Assembly: GCF_000829905.1 (NCBI RefSeq)
Contig: NZ_CDPP01000006.1
Location: 62,001 to 126,000 of the forward strand
Origin: Beduini massiliensis
GTDB taxonomy: Bacteria > Bacillota_I > Bacilli_A > Erysipelotrichales > Coprobacillaceae
Direction: 5' to 3'
DNA: 64,000 nucleotides
Shown here: positions 9,187 to 18,753 of the stretch, piece after piece
Layout of the letters: each line of letters opens with the position of its first letter
Numbering within the stretch: the stretch's first letter is position 1
The notes under the pieces: model-generated
What the model was told of the DNA's origin: nothing
Databases searched by the model: none
The model's input: the letters and a program-made list of their open reading frames with translations, nothing else
Made by a program: the position numbers and the translations under genes

Positions 9187-9687
9187 ATCTGCTCTAACAT
9201 AGTATTTTAGTTTCTTTTTGTAAGATTCCTTATTTCTAGCCTAATTCAAATCATAAAGCAGGTCCGGCAATCTAACATATTTAACATTTTTCGCTTTCTT
9301 ACATGCTGAATTTCCTAAAGCAGATATGTAATATGTTTTGCCAGTTCCTGTCGCACCTACTACGATCACATTAAGATGCTCATCAATATAATCGCATTCT
9401 GCAAGTTTTAATGTCAGTACTTTATCAATTTCTCTATCTGGATAAAATCTGATTTCGCTTACGGAACCTTCTGGCATCCTTATCTTTGATCTTTTTTGAA
9501 TTCCATAAATAAGCTTATTATATTTATCATCAGCTTCTCCATCAATAAGAAGTGCAAATCTTTCGTCAAAGGAAAGCTCCAGATATACTTTATTTGTAGA
9601 TTGATTTTTATAAAGCTCGGCCATCTTAGTTAGATTCATTTTCATTAGTTTTTCGTAGTTCTGATTAATCATTTCTATATTCTCCAT
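8989..9687 (-). pseudogene. IS21-family istB (AAA+ ATPase), nonsense-interrupted and fused to orfA
   Basis: The frame starts at ATG 9687 (MENIEMINQNYEKLMKMNL) and carries the P-loop VVGATGTGKT. It reaches RLPDLLYDLN, hits a TAG at 9241-9243, and continues in the same frame with ARNKESYKKKLKYY and DLLIIDEWLL. A single base change would reopen it. The C-terminal tail is replaced by OrfA. The start overlaps the end of istA, as usual in IS21 elements. Confidence 0.8.
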
Positions 9688-11163
9688 AATATGAAGCCCC
9701 TCTTACGAGTGTATAATCATTTGTTTCATTTTCTTTTTCTTCGACTTTTTGAATGTTTTCGATTACTGCCTTAAAATTTCTATGTATAGGTGCGATATTC
9801 TTCTCGATAATGATTTCTGAGGCACGTTCCAAGAGTTGTGAGGAATACTTATCTTTTAATTTAAGAATCGTAATACACTGGTTATATACCTGCTGTTCAA
9901 CTCTGGCATTCATGAAAATGCCTAGTATCACCTTATACGTATCAGGGCCTATCGTTTTTGACCAGTTGAGAATTCTCTCCTGATTCCATTCACCATAGGC
10001 TCTATGATTATCAGGCTTATGTTCTTTATTCGTAACATACTTATTTACACCACTCAATATCCTTGGATATGTTGCGATGCGAACATTCTTATCATAGATT
10101 TCAATAACCCTGGATGTAATCCTTATCTGTACTTCTTTTTTTAGATACTGATATGGTAGTTAAAAGATACAGTAGCTTTTTCCAGATAGCATATTCATAT
10201 GGCAATTCAGGAAGTGCAGACAGATATTCTTTTTCTTCATTTTCAAATACATAATTTCTTGAATAGTCTCTTTTTGGAATGGCTTATCATTTAACTTATT
10301 TACTTCTTCCATGATGCGAGTATTAAGTTCTGTCAATGTACTAAATCTTACATCTCTTAAACGTGCAATGATTTGACGTGTCATATAACCAACAGATCCT
10401 TTTTTATCTTTAGGATGTCTTACTCTAGCTGGAACGATGGCAGTTTCATAATATTCAGCCATTTCATAGTAAGCAGGATTTAATATGATTTCCTCATATT
10501 TCTTATGAGAAATCACAGCAGTTTTACAGTTGTCACAGATACACATCAAAGGTACGCCTCCAAAGAAGTTATACATATCGATATGATGATTGATCCATGA
10601 TTCTTCTTTCATATCCATGGTAGCTTGAGCAAACATATATTGACTGAACGGCAATACACCAATAAATAAATAAATAAATATACTTTTCCTATCACATTAG
10701 TAAGTGTCCTATCATAAATTGGGATTGTAGTACCGGCCCAATCCACCTCGCACCTTTCACTTGGTTTGCGGTCAATATGCATGGTCAGTTTATTTGTATC
10801 AACATAGGATTTATAGACATTACCGAACTGCGTGTATTTAAGATAGGATTCACCTAAAGCTATACACTCTTCAACATACTCTTCCCATAGAAGCATTAAC
10901 GTAACACCTTTGCGTTTCAAATCCTCATGAATATGTTTACAATCAGGTCTTCTTTTTAAAATCACCTCCTCTGGTTTTTTAGTAAACAGTTCATCAAATG
11001 AAAAATCATCCATATCTTTTACATCATTGTAGGTAAGGTTCAGTTCTTTCAACTTTTTTAGTGTATTTCGTACACGTCGATCTGAAACTTTAAGTGTCTT
11101 ACAAATATTTCTTTGAGACATTCCTTGATGATTAAGACGAACGATGTTCTTGTCTTTAGACAT
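9665..11163 (-). pseudogene. IS21-family istA transposase, frameshifted
   Basis: The first segment (11163-10665) has helix-turn-helix repeats (GMSQRNICKTLKVSDRRV) and the core start KPSERCEVDWAG. At an (AATA)5 tract the frame slips, and the protein resumes as PFSQYMFAQATMDMKEESWI. A second shift near KPFQK scrambles the beta-barrel region until the frame of 10057-9665 (YVTNKEHKPDNHRAYGEWN) gives the C-terminus. The RBS (GGAGG near 11173) is intact. Two frameshifts make it inactive unless corrected. It is more complete than the copy at 6142-6841. Confidence 0.8.
10661..10680. repeat. (AATA)5 tetranucleotide tract at the istA frameshift
   Basis: Five tandem AATA copies coincide with the first frame break of istA. 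By the reading, losing two copies or gaining one would restore the frame VYLFI-GVLPFSQY. This points to slipped-strand mutation. Confidence 0.75.
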
Positions 11164-11397
11164 AAAAAGTCCTCCTTTCCTTAGAATTTGTAGATATCTG
11201 TCTACATTTATATTCTAATTCCAGGAGGACATTGTGGAGCATATAATTATATTTTAAGGTGTCAACACTGTCGTCGTTAGAAACACGTTGTCGTCATAGC
11301 ATTAATATGGTGTCGTTCTTTGACCGTAATATTCAGACTATGCTATAACAAATAGAAAAAGATAATCTATCTTACGACAAGTCATCAATTATTAATT

Positions 11398-11436
11398 TTA
11401 ATTTATTTATCTGTCTACTTGACAGTGGACAGATCA
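11398..11436. repeat. terminal inverted repeat (orfA end) of the IS3-family element
   Basis: Its reverse complement begins TGATCTGTCC, then ACTGTCAAGTAGACAG, matching the other end at 7249. AAT follows at 11437-11439, giving a 3-bp direct duplication. Confidence 0.75.
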
Positions 11437-11570
11437 AATTCACTAATTTTCTATCTTTTTTGATACCTAATCCCCCACAATATTAAAGGTAATCCGATTC
11501 ACACCCCAGTAAAAATTAAATTATCAAAACAGCACCCTGTGATTTTGTCTATCTGTTACCGCAGAAATCC
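11437..11570 (-). pseudogene. displaced 5' piece of the decayed istB
   Basis: On the minus strand, a phrase resembling the IstB P-loop start (IFTG-like) is followed by frames ending KISE, which join the LLSDFDVAR of the copy at 7248. It is strongly degraded and the reading depends on assumed indels. The support is mainly the clean join across the IS3-family element. Confidence 0.4.
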
Positions 11571-11574
11571 CGGC

Positions 11575-11755
11575 TTACAGTTGGCGCGGTTCAAACATAT
11601 CTGCTTTGCAAATGAGTAAAGCAAGAACACCCCGCTTTTTACGATTAGTTGCCTTTGGTTTATGCTTTTTCAAGTTAAGTGATGCAAAAAGACTCCCTAC
11701 TGTTGGTAAACGTTCTGGATCAATTCTTTTGTCTGGTATTTCTACATTCTTACGA
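11575..11755 (-). pseudogene. unidentified coding remnant next to an acyltransferase gene
   Basis: An open minus-strand stretch without a start codon encodes a basic, apparently protein-like segment (IDPERLPTVGSLFASLN, KRGVLALLICKADMFEPRQL) and ends at a TAA at 11575-11577. It overlaps the end of the acyltransferase gene in another frame. I do not recognise the family. It is probably a piece left by an insertion or recombination. Confidence 0.3.
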
Positions 11756-12797
11756 GTTTTTTAAAATATGGAATCTTGGATAAAGCAAATGTTGCAAATA
11801 ATGAGATTACAAAGGTTATCATCCAGCAGACCAACATATAAAGCGGTGCTACCAATGTTTTCGGAAGTAGGTGTTTAATCACATCAAGCAAAACAGCGTG
11901 TACAACATATATTCCAAAACTGGACTTTGATGGTATGGAAACAATATCATCAAAACCTTGTTTGTATTTCACACTGTTTAATGCAAGGAAAACACCAACT
12001 GAGTAAACGAAAACAAGAATACCGTCTGCATATGCGTTCGCGTAATCTTTAGTAAAATTAACGTATACAATCATCATTAACAACGCCAAAATCGAAGAAA
12101 CATATAACGCAATCTTGATCTTCTTCGATACGCCAACATGAACAATATACCAACCAGCTAAAAAGTATGAAACAAATACATTGAAAAAACCAAGTTGTAA
12201 TTTTCTAATAAGCGTAATTAGATGAGCAACAAAACCAAACTGCAAGGACAGTGCTTGAATTACTGGTATTGTAAATTGAGTCAGCAGGGATATTGCTAAA
12301 TAAAGCAATACAAGGTTTTTGTTTTTCTTGCAGACAATAGCTCTTAAAAATGGCAACGCCAAATATAAACCTATCTGCATATATAGATACCACAAATGAT
12401 AATGACCTGAAGCGAATCCGGCAATAAAAGACTTGATACTTATGCTTTCTCCCTTGACCAAAGGTATTACAAGCTTGTAACCTACAGCATATATTGCTGA
12501 CCATACAATCAACAAAAAAATAATCTGTGGCAATCGCTTTGAAAACAAATCTTTAATTGAAAATGGTCTTTCTTCATCAAGCATTAACGCTCCAGAAATC
12601 ATAACAAACAAAGGAACACCAATTCGTGATATGCTATCAAAAATATTTCCCCATATAAACTCCAGACTACCCAATTCGTTGGACATCACAAATGCAGCAC
12701 TTACGTGTATCATAACAACAGCCATTATTGCAACAACTCTTGCTATATCCAACGATGTATTCCTTTGGCGAGGTATTGTCTCGACAACATTTCCCAT
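11742..12797 (-). CDS. surface-polysaccharide acyltransferase, acyltransferase-3 family
   Basis: A 351-residue integral membrane protein with about ten hydrophobic segments. The N-terminus RNTSLDIARVVAIMAVVMIHVS holds the Arg/Asp and catalytic His of acyltransferase-3 (WecH/OafA type). GVPLFVMISGALML (about residue 60), HYHLWYLYMQIGLYL (about 150) and FGIYVVHAVLLDVI (about 300) also match. It stands alone between IS remnants and is less AT-rich-looking than the flanking capsule genes, so it may have come in separately or be a survivor of a rearranged polysaccharide locus. It would O-acylate a surface glycan; the target is unknown. Confidence 0.8.
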   Translation of the reverse strand: MGNVVETIPRQRNTSLDIARVVAIMAVVMIHVSAAFVMSNELGSLEFIWGNIFDSISRIGVPLFVMISGALMLDEERPFSIKDLFSKRLPQIIFLLIVWSAIYAVGYKLVIPLVKGESISIKSFIAGFASGHYHLWYLYMQIGLYLALPFLRAIVCKKNKNLVLLYLAISLLTQFTIPVIQALSLQFGFVAHLITLIRKLQLGFFNVFVSYFLAGWYIVHVGVSKKIKIALYVSSILALLMMIVYVNFTKDYANAYADGILVFVYSVGVFLALNSVKYKQGFDDIVSIPSKSSFGIYVVHAVLLDVIKHLLPKTLVAPLYMLVCWMITFVISLFATFALSKIPYFKKLVRM

Positions 12798-12959
12798 TTT
12801 ATTTCAACCACCTTTCCACTTAAATAATAATGTGTACTTTCCTGTAAATCGTCCTCTTTATAAGTTCGGCACATATTTCACCATATACATCTCTGCTTTT
12901 CAATCCTTAAATTATAACTTTTTTTATACCTCTAGTGTAACTCAATTGAAAAACTAAAA

Positions 12960-13463
12960 GTGGAATTTAAGTATTTCGACAGCTCGAAGCCACTCTGGCA
13001 ATCCGATTTTGATGTTGCCATTGAACTTTATAAAACCAAGCACAATGGTAATATGCCTAAACCTATTAAACGCAGAACTCGAATAACTTTCCCTGAATCT
13101 AGCAAATGTCCTCACTACGGTCTCTCTCTTAGAAAAACTGCTTTAATCATGCGTGAAGTTCATGATATAAAAATATCTCATCAGACAGTCGCTAACTACA
13201 CAGAAGCTGTCAGTAATCTCATTGAACCTTGGCTTGATCATTATCAGTATGATCATATGTCAAAGGATCATTGTGGCGATGAAACGTACGTTAAAGTCAA
13301 AGGTAAGCATGTCTATGTCTTTTTCATGTGCGACAGCGTAAGCATAATCATTACTTCATTCAACATTTTCATGAAGCGTGATACATTCAGTGCCATTCAA
13401 ACCTTCTATTCCGTTATCAGAAAGTTTAAAGCCGTTCCTGACATAGTAAGAATTGATTTGTGA
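12960..13463 (+). pseudogene. DDE transposase remnant (IS6-like), internally deleted and truncated
   Basis: Residues after CPHYG-LSLRKTALIMREVH, IKISHQTVANYTEAV and HCGDETYVKVKGKHVYVFF resemble transposases in which a zinc-finger region precedes a helix-turn-helix and a DDE core. The CPH motif runs straight into the HTH, so the rest of the zinc-finger segment appears deleted. The frame ends soon after VPDIVRIDL, where the second catalytic Asp is expected, so the C-terminal half is missing. It has no obvious RBS. It is a dead fragment marking another past insertion. Confidence 0.65.
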
Positions 13464-13750
13464 TTGTGCCTTTATTTATCACGATTTAAGGCACTTATTT
13501 ACGTCTGGTTTTTATACTTTTGTTTGTTTGGAAATCCTAAAAACTATTTAACTTCATAATATGATTCCTTCCATACAATCAAAAGACTTTTTATACAACT
13601 TTCCTAATCCTTATCTTTATTGAGAATAAGCTATAGTCAACCAAAATCGGTGCAAAATATTAAGAATTGATTTTTAACTAATTAGATAGTTAATCATGTC
13701 AGTTTCTCCACAAAATAGATGCACTTTCTAGGAGCTTCATTCTGGTAGCA
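13464..13750. other. spacer at the 3' end of the second polysaccharide operon
   Basis: No gene is visible. GTGCCTT at 13466-13472 and AAGGCAC about 14 bases later form a hairpin that may be an end of the neighbouring transposase remnant. No convincing terminator for the polysaccharide operon was found. Confidence 0.3.
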
Positions 13751-14884
13751 TTATAATTCGTCTAAAGTGTTAAATAGATATTTATTGGATACACCTCTTT
13801 GCTTATCTAAAATCAGGTCAACCTTTGAAAAATCAATATGTTTAATTTTATCAACTAGTTTGTTTTCATTTTTAGTTAAATATTGACTTTCTAGATTTAA
13901 TAGATTTAATAAAGATAGTAGTCTTGTTTTTTGTTCGGCTACAGTGATATAATTTCTTTCAAATACAATGAAATCTTTTTTAAATACAATAGAAAATTCT
14001 GTTCCATGTAAAGAGTCAGTTAATACATACTTAGCATTAGCAATCAGAGTCATAAATTGAATTGGATCTGGAGAAATAGTTTCTCTTTTGAGATTTTGCT
14101 TTTTCCCAGAATTAATTAAGATAATTCTACAATTTAATTTAGTTTCTATTATCTTTATTGTATCAATATAATTAGAAATATCTCCAATAAAGTATCCAAT
14201 TATATAATCATGATCAATAATGTTATCTTCATGAATCATAGAATTCCAAAAATCTTGTTCCATTAATAAAACAGGATCTAATACTTGAAGAACTTTCTCT
14301 CCTAAAATCTTTTCTATTATTTTAACACCAGTATCTTCCCGCACCGATAAAGCTTTAAATTCAGATAAATATTTTTTTAGTCTTTTTTTATTATACCATG
14401 GGATAGTTTCACTACCAAAACTGGGAGCGTAAGCGATTCTTTTATTTTTATCAGTAAATCTTAAATAATATAATTCATGTAGCCCTGGAGCAGAGAGCTG
14501 CCATACTTGATCACTACCACATATAAATCCATCAAAATAATTTTTATCTAACAAAATATCTGTTTTTGATAACTTTAAGTAATCTTCACTAAATTTATCA
14601 AACTTTTTCTTTAAATCGCTATCTATATTAGAGACAAATTTCTCCCCCTTAATTTTTGTCATTATTGTTTGATATAATAAAAAGGGGCTTTTTAAGCTAG
14701 TTAAAAGTCTATTTTTATATGTTAATGCCTTTATTCTTTTGTAACATTCCTGCTCATTGTCCAAATAATCAATAATCTCAGCAGTATATCCAAATGAATT
14801 AATTTTCTCTGATAAAGCATAAGCTTGAAGTATTGAGCCAAAATTATAGATTTTATAATATGTAACAATTCCGATTTTCTTCAT
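13751..14884 (-). CDS. polysaccharide pyruvyl transferase family protein
   Basis: A 377-residue soluble protein of the polysaccharide pyruvyl transferase family (CsaB/WcaK-like), which adds ketal-pyruvate from phosphoenolpyruvate to sugars. The N-terminus IGIVTYYKIYNFGSILQAYAL, the central ICGSDQVWQ (about residue 115), AYAPSFGSE, and TDSLHGTEFSIVFKK near 300 are the usual landmarks. It is the last gene of the loaP operon, two bases from the FrhB-like gene. These two families are very often paired in capsule and exopolysaccharide loci, suggesting they act on the same sugar. The acceptor is unknown. Confidence 0.85.
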   Translation of the reverse strand: MKKIGIVTYYKIYNFGSILQAYALSEKINSFGYTAEIIDYLDNEQECYKRIKALTYKNRLLTSLKSPFLLYQTIMTKIKGEKFVSNIDSDLKKKFDKFSEDYLKLSKTDILLDKNYFDGFICGSDQVWQLSAPGLHELYYLRFTDKNKRIAYAPSFGSETIPWYNKKRLKKYLSEFKALSVREDTGVKIIEKILGEKVLQVLDPVLLMEQDFWNSMIHEDNIIDHDYIIGYFIGDISNYIDTIKIIETKLNCRIILINSGKKQNLKRETISPDPIQFMTLIANAKYVLTDSLHGTEFSIVFKKDFIVFERNYITVAEQKTRLLSLLNLLNLESQYLTKNENKLVDKIKHIDFSKVDLILDKQRGVSNKYLFNTLDEL

Positions 14885-14885
14885 T

Positions 14886-16097
14886 TTACTTCCCTCTTAT
14901 CTTAGTATAAATTATATAAACTTTAAGTTGAATTAATAATTTTTTAAAGTAATATCTGAGCCAGCCTTTTAAATTCAAAGAACCATATTTTTTTAGTACA
15001 TAAGTGATACCAAATTTTTCATAGGATTTCCAAAATGAATCATAATCTGTCGGCTGATTATGACCATGTTGCATATTATCTTGTTCATTAATGATATCAG
15101 GTATGGAGACTTCAATTAGAGTACCAAAATTGCTTAGTAATGATGAAATTTCTAAGCCTTTCTCACTATTTATTGTGATCATAGAAATACCATTTTTAGT
15201 GTTAAGATTATTTTTTATTTTTTCAATCCCCCAAAAATCTCCTAAAGTAATATCCGATATTCTTTTAGAAGAAGAAAATTGACAATTAAAACAAGATTTT
15301 CTCATTAATAAACCTTTTAGATATAATACTGGATAATTTCTTAAAAGAAATGTGTTTTTAAGTTCTTTACCATTCTGAAATTTCACATAACAAGGATACC
15401 CTTTCCAACCTAGTTTTTTTTCACGAAATTTAAATATAATGACTTTTGACTTATATTTTTTTTCTAACATATTAATAAAATTATCAAAAAATCCTTTGCT
15501 TGAAGTTCCATGACAAACTAGATCTATATACATAATTTTTTTGCTATCAACATTTTTAACAGATAAATAATTTTTGATTGCTTTAATTTGACAAGGGAGT
15601 CCCGAAAAAATAATAAATTTATTATCATATATATCTTCAATTATATTACTTAATATATTTTTAATATCACTATAAATATATTTAGAGCCTGAAAATTTTC
15701 TTGCCTCTTCAATTGTTGTTGCTCTAGTATGTCTAACATGAACATTGGGCTCATAGAACATTTCTGCTCCGTAAACCGATACGTTATTTTCTTTTTTAAA
15801 TATCGCTTTAACGATACTTATAAATGCTCCTCCCGAAGAAGAAATTAGCAATTCATCTTTGGAATTATTTATAAAAGCATATCCTTTTAGTAATTCACTA
15901 TTTTGACTTTCATTTGTATTAATGTGACAAATTTTATCACATCTTGAACATTCAATACATTTTTCGTTATCTATTTTCGGATAGATAAAACCATTTAAAT
16001 CTGATTTATAGGTTATAGCCTTTGTTGGACAAACAATAGAACATAGGGTGCATCCACTGCATAAACTGCTATCCTTTTTGAATTCATTTAAACTCAT
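14886..16097 (-). CDS. FrhB/F420-hydrogenase beta-subunit-like protein with two 4Fe-4S clusters
   Basis: A 403-residue protein. Residues 10-60 contain two ferredoxin clusters (CSGCTLCSIVCP and CIECSRCDKIC). The rest matches the coenzyme F420 hydrogenase/dehydrogenase beta-subunit region, including SSGGAFIS, FSGLPCQIKA, DLVCHG and ISDITLGDFWG. Such proteins in polysaccharide loci are thought to carry out a reduction linked to the neighbouring pyruvyl transferase; the exact reaction is not established. The bacterium need not make F420, and a flavin is the likely cofactor. Operon context is strong: a one-base gap to the pyruvyl transferase and 14 bases to the flippase. Confidence 0.85.
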   Translation of the reverse strand: MSLNEFKKDSSLCSGCTLCSIVCPTKAITYKSDLNGFIYPKIDNEKCIECSRCDKICHINTNESQNSELLKGYAFINNSKDELLISSSGGAFISIVKAIFKKENNVSVYGAEMFYEPNVHVRHTRATTIEEARKFSGSKYIYSDIKNILSNIIEDIYDNKFIIFSGLPCQIKAIKNYLSVKNVDSKKIMYIDLVCHGTSSKGFFDNFINMLEKKYKSKVIIFKFREKKLGWKGYPCYVKFQNGKELKNTFLLRNYPVLYLKGLLMRKSCFNCQFSSSKRISDITLGDFWGIEKIKNNLNTKNGISMITINSEKGLEISSLLSNFGTLIEVSIPDIINEQDNMQHGHNQPTDYDSFWKSYEKFGITYVLKKYGSLNLKGWLRYYFKKLLIQLKVYIIYTKIRGK

Positions 16098-16111
16098 ATC
16101 TACTCCTTTAT

Positions 16112-17350
16112 TTATGTAACTTTAAAATCCTGTTTATATTTCACCACATAGTTAATTCTTACTATTAATAAACATCCCTCAGTTATACAGCGCATGATTG
16201 CTATAGAAAAAATGTTGAAATTATTAGTTCCTATTAAAATTGCTAACCCCAATACATGTACGATAGAAGCAATAATCGTTGTTTTAGTAACTTCATAATC
16301 TTTATCTATCGCCCCTAGTGTCGGCCAGCCTAAAATAATTGCTGGAAAACTAAATAGTAATAGTAGTAATAAACCTCTAAACACTTTAATTGATGGTATA
16401 TATTGTGGACCATTTATTATATTGATAATTGATGGAGCTGCAAAATAACAGAATATAATTCCTAAAATAATAATAGGCATGAAAATAAATAATACCCGTT
16501 TTATAGTTTTAAACGATTTTGTTTTTACCATTGTAGGATAAATACCATTAGATATTGGATTATACATACTTTGCACAGCCGATATCAATGTATAAGCAAC
16601 TCCCCAATATGCTACATCACTCTCTGATAATAAAATGCCAATTAAAAAGGTATTAATTAATGTAAACGCAGTACTTGCAATATCAGACAAAAAAAACACA
16701 AAGGATTTCTTAATCTCATCAATCACATCTACAAAATTAATACGAATTAGCTTTATTTTTTCTTTTTTCAAGTAAATTATTGTTGAAATTACTGCACCTA
16801 TTGTTGTTAGTATTTCAAATACAGGTATATATATCAGTTGATTATCATTTTTAATAAACATCAAAGTTAAAATTACGCTTATTAATTTTGCGATTGTAAA
16901 TCTAATTGCAACAATATGCATTTTTTCAATTCCACGGAAATAATAATCAAAAAGAAAAATACTTAGAAAAATTGGTACGAGTGAAAGAATAGAAAATAAT
17001 ATATCTCGTTTTAATATTGGAATAAAAAAGATCATAATTAAATAAATAATGAAACAAATTATAGAAAGAAATATTTTGGCGTAAGTTACTTTAGAACAGA
17101 TTTTTGATATTTCTGAGTTATTAGTTAAACGTGCAATATCTTTTGTTGCAGATAATAAAAAACCAAAATCCACAATTAATTGCATATAATTAGTACAGCT
17201 TTTTACATAGGTCATTTGTCCATAGCTGGACACACTTAAAATTCTTGTTAGAAAAGGAAATGTGATTAATGGTAATATCAATTTAGCAAAGGTAAGTAAA
17301 TAAAGCATTGCTGTATTGCTAATCATTTTTTTATTTTGTTCTTTAATCAT
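16112..17350 (-). CDS. polysaccharide flippase (Wzx-like)
   Basis: A membrane protein of about 412 residues with roughly 12 hydrophobic segments. ISNTAMLYLLTFAKLILPL, TFPFLTRIL and YGQMTYV at the N-terminus are typical of Wzx/RfbX flippases of the MOP superfamily, which export lipid-linked repeat units. ATG 17350 is preferred to the ATG at 17377 because GGGGAA lies seven bases before it; this start overlaps the end of the Wzy gene by eight bases. It serves the loaP operon and is distinct from the flippase at 4235-5749, so the window carries two complete export sets. Confidence 0.85.
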   Translation of the reverse strand: MIKEQNKKMISNTAMLYLLTFAKLILPLITFPFLTRILSVSSYGQMTYVKSCTNYMQLIVDFGFLLSATKDIARLTNNSEISKICSKVTYAKIFLSIICFIIYLIMIFFIPILKRDILFSILSLVPIFLSIFLFDYYFRGIEKMHIVAIRFTIAKLISVILTLMFIKNDNQLIYIPVFEILTTIGAVISTIIYLKKEKIKLIRINFVDVIDEIKKSFVFFLSDIASTAFTLINTFLIGILLSESDVAYWGVAYTLISAVQSMYNPISNGIYPTMVKTKSFKTIKRVLFIFMPIIILGIIFCYFAAPSIINIINGPQYIPSIKVFRGLLLLLLFSFPAIILGWPTLGAIDKDYEVTKTTIIASIVHVLGLAILIGTNNFNIFSIAIMRCITEGCLLIVRINYVVKYKQDFKVT

Positions 17351-18695
17351 TTTGTTCCCCTTTTTTGTAATTCGCATAATAAACTAAAAATAACAAATAA
17401 ATAAATTGAGGGAAAACAAAAGTATTAATGCTACCATGTATTAGTAATGATATTAATAGCGGAAAAACTATATATATAATCTTTTTAATAGCTATTTTCC
17501 CAATAAAATATTTCCAAATATAAAAATAAAATAAGACTCCACACAAACCAAAATTAGCCAAAAAAGTTAGAAGAGAAGAGTATCCATAAGCGGTACCAAG
17601 CCCAGAGCCTATTAACGGACTTCTAATGAAAACTTGAATCATTTCTATAGCACTATAGATTCTTACAGATTCTGAATTTAAATTATGTTTCCCAGAAAAT
17701 ATAATATCTATTATATTGTATACTCTGTTCAAGTAGTAAGATCCTAGTTGAGTGAATGAAAAAATAATAAAAAAGTTAATAATTGCAAGTAATATACAAA
17801 AAAATAGGATTTTATGAGACCTAATTATTAAAATAATATTATTAGATATATTTAACAAGAAGCTTGTGACTAGTAATAAAAATAATAGATAAAATAACAT
17901 ACTACCAGTAAGAATACCAATAAAACATAAAACCAATAATTTTAATAGGATAATTTTTTTGCATTTTTCTACTGAAATTATCCCTAAACCTATATAAAAT
18001 AATGATAACGCTAAAGAGGATGGCTCCGTACACAATCCATAAATCGTTATAAGTGATCCCCTTTTAAGTAAAGAAGATGTATCATCGCCAATACCAAAGA
18101 TACTATCTCTCAATATATAAAAAGTAGAGTCACCAAAAATTAATTTAATTATAATTTCTGTAATAACAATAATTATTAAAACTTTAAAAGCAATATTTAG
18201 AGTCTTTTTAAAAAGCTTTATGATATCTTGTTTTTTATAAAAATTAAAAATGCTACATACATTTATATAAAACATAATAAAGTAAATATCATAAATAATA
18301 ACAAACTTACTAAACATCGGAACTCCAGAAATCCCATTTGTAAAATAGTCGTACCACAAATTTGGAAAACAAACAGTTTTATAATTTAATGGATGTATTA
18401 TTAGTAAAGCATTATTTACAAATATTAATATTAGTAAGATAATAAACAATTTAATTTGTTTTTTTGAAGGTCGTCTTTTCTTTACTAAAATAAAAAAAGA
18501 AAAGATCGTTAAAATATAAAAAACTATTTCATATGGTCTTAATGATATAAATGGAAGGTCTATCCCAATTCCAATATCACATAGTAGTTTTAATAAAATA
18601 CTTTCTATAATTAATAATTCATAGTTTTTTTTAAAATCTAATTTTATAAATTGATAAATCAATAATACACACAATGATATGGAAAATATGCTCAT
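17343..18695 (-). CDS. O-antigen/capsule polymerase (Wzy-like)
   Basis: A 450-residue membrane protein with about 11-12 hydrophobic segments. The motif FIRSPLIGSGLGTAYGYSS near residue 360, followed by LANFGLCGVLFYFYIW, is the characteristic external loop of Wzy and O-antigen ligase proteins. It sits directly between a glycosyltransferase and the flippase, which supports polymerisation of the repeat unit made by this operon. Sequence similarity in this family is low, so the call rests on topology, loop motif and position. Confidence 0.75.
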   Translation of the reverse strand: MSIFSISLCVLLIYQFIKLDFKKNYELLIIESILLKLLCDIGIGIDLPFISLRPYEIVFYILTIFSFFILVKKRRPSKKQIKLFIILLILIFVNNALLIIHPLNYKTVCFPNLWYDYFTNGISGVPMFSKFVIIYDIYFIMFYINVCSIFNFYKKQDIIKLFKKTLNIAFKVLIIIVITEIIIKLIFGDSTFYILRDSIFGIGDDTSSLLKRGSLITIYGLCTEPSSLALSLFYIGLGIISVEKCKKIILLKLLVLCFIGILTGSMLFYLLFLLLVTSFLLNISNNIILIIRSHKILFFCILLAIINFFIIFSFTQLGSYYLNRVYNIIDIIFSGKHNLNSESVRIYSAIEMIQVFIRSPLIGSGLGTAYGYSSLLTFLANFGLCGVLFYFYIWKYFIGKIAIKKIIYIVFPLLISLLIHGSINTFVFPQFIYLLFLVYYANYKKGEQND

Positions 18696-18753
18696 ACAAT
18701 CTCCTTTATATAATTAAATAAATTTTAAAGAGGTTTTCTCTAGTTGAAATCTG

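Larger units (their letters stand above)
7249..11436 (-). mobile_element. IS3-family element carrying a defective IS21 element in its 5' part
   Basis: The element is bounded by imperfect inverted repeats sharing CTGTCAAGTAGACAG and by AAT on both sides (7246-7248 and 11437-11439). Reading leftwards it contains IS21-type istA and istB, both broken, then IS3-type orfA joined in frame to istB, then orfB. The simplest history is IS21 insertion near the start of orfA followed by a deletion that removed the IS21 right end. Repeats of TGTCG at 11270, 11290 and 11311 resemble the multiple short repeats at IS21 termini. The whole element is inserted in an older istB remnant. Boundaries are read by eye. 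Confidence 0.7.
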
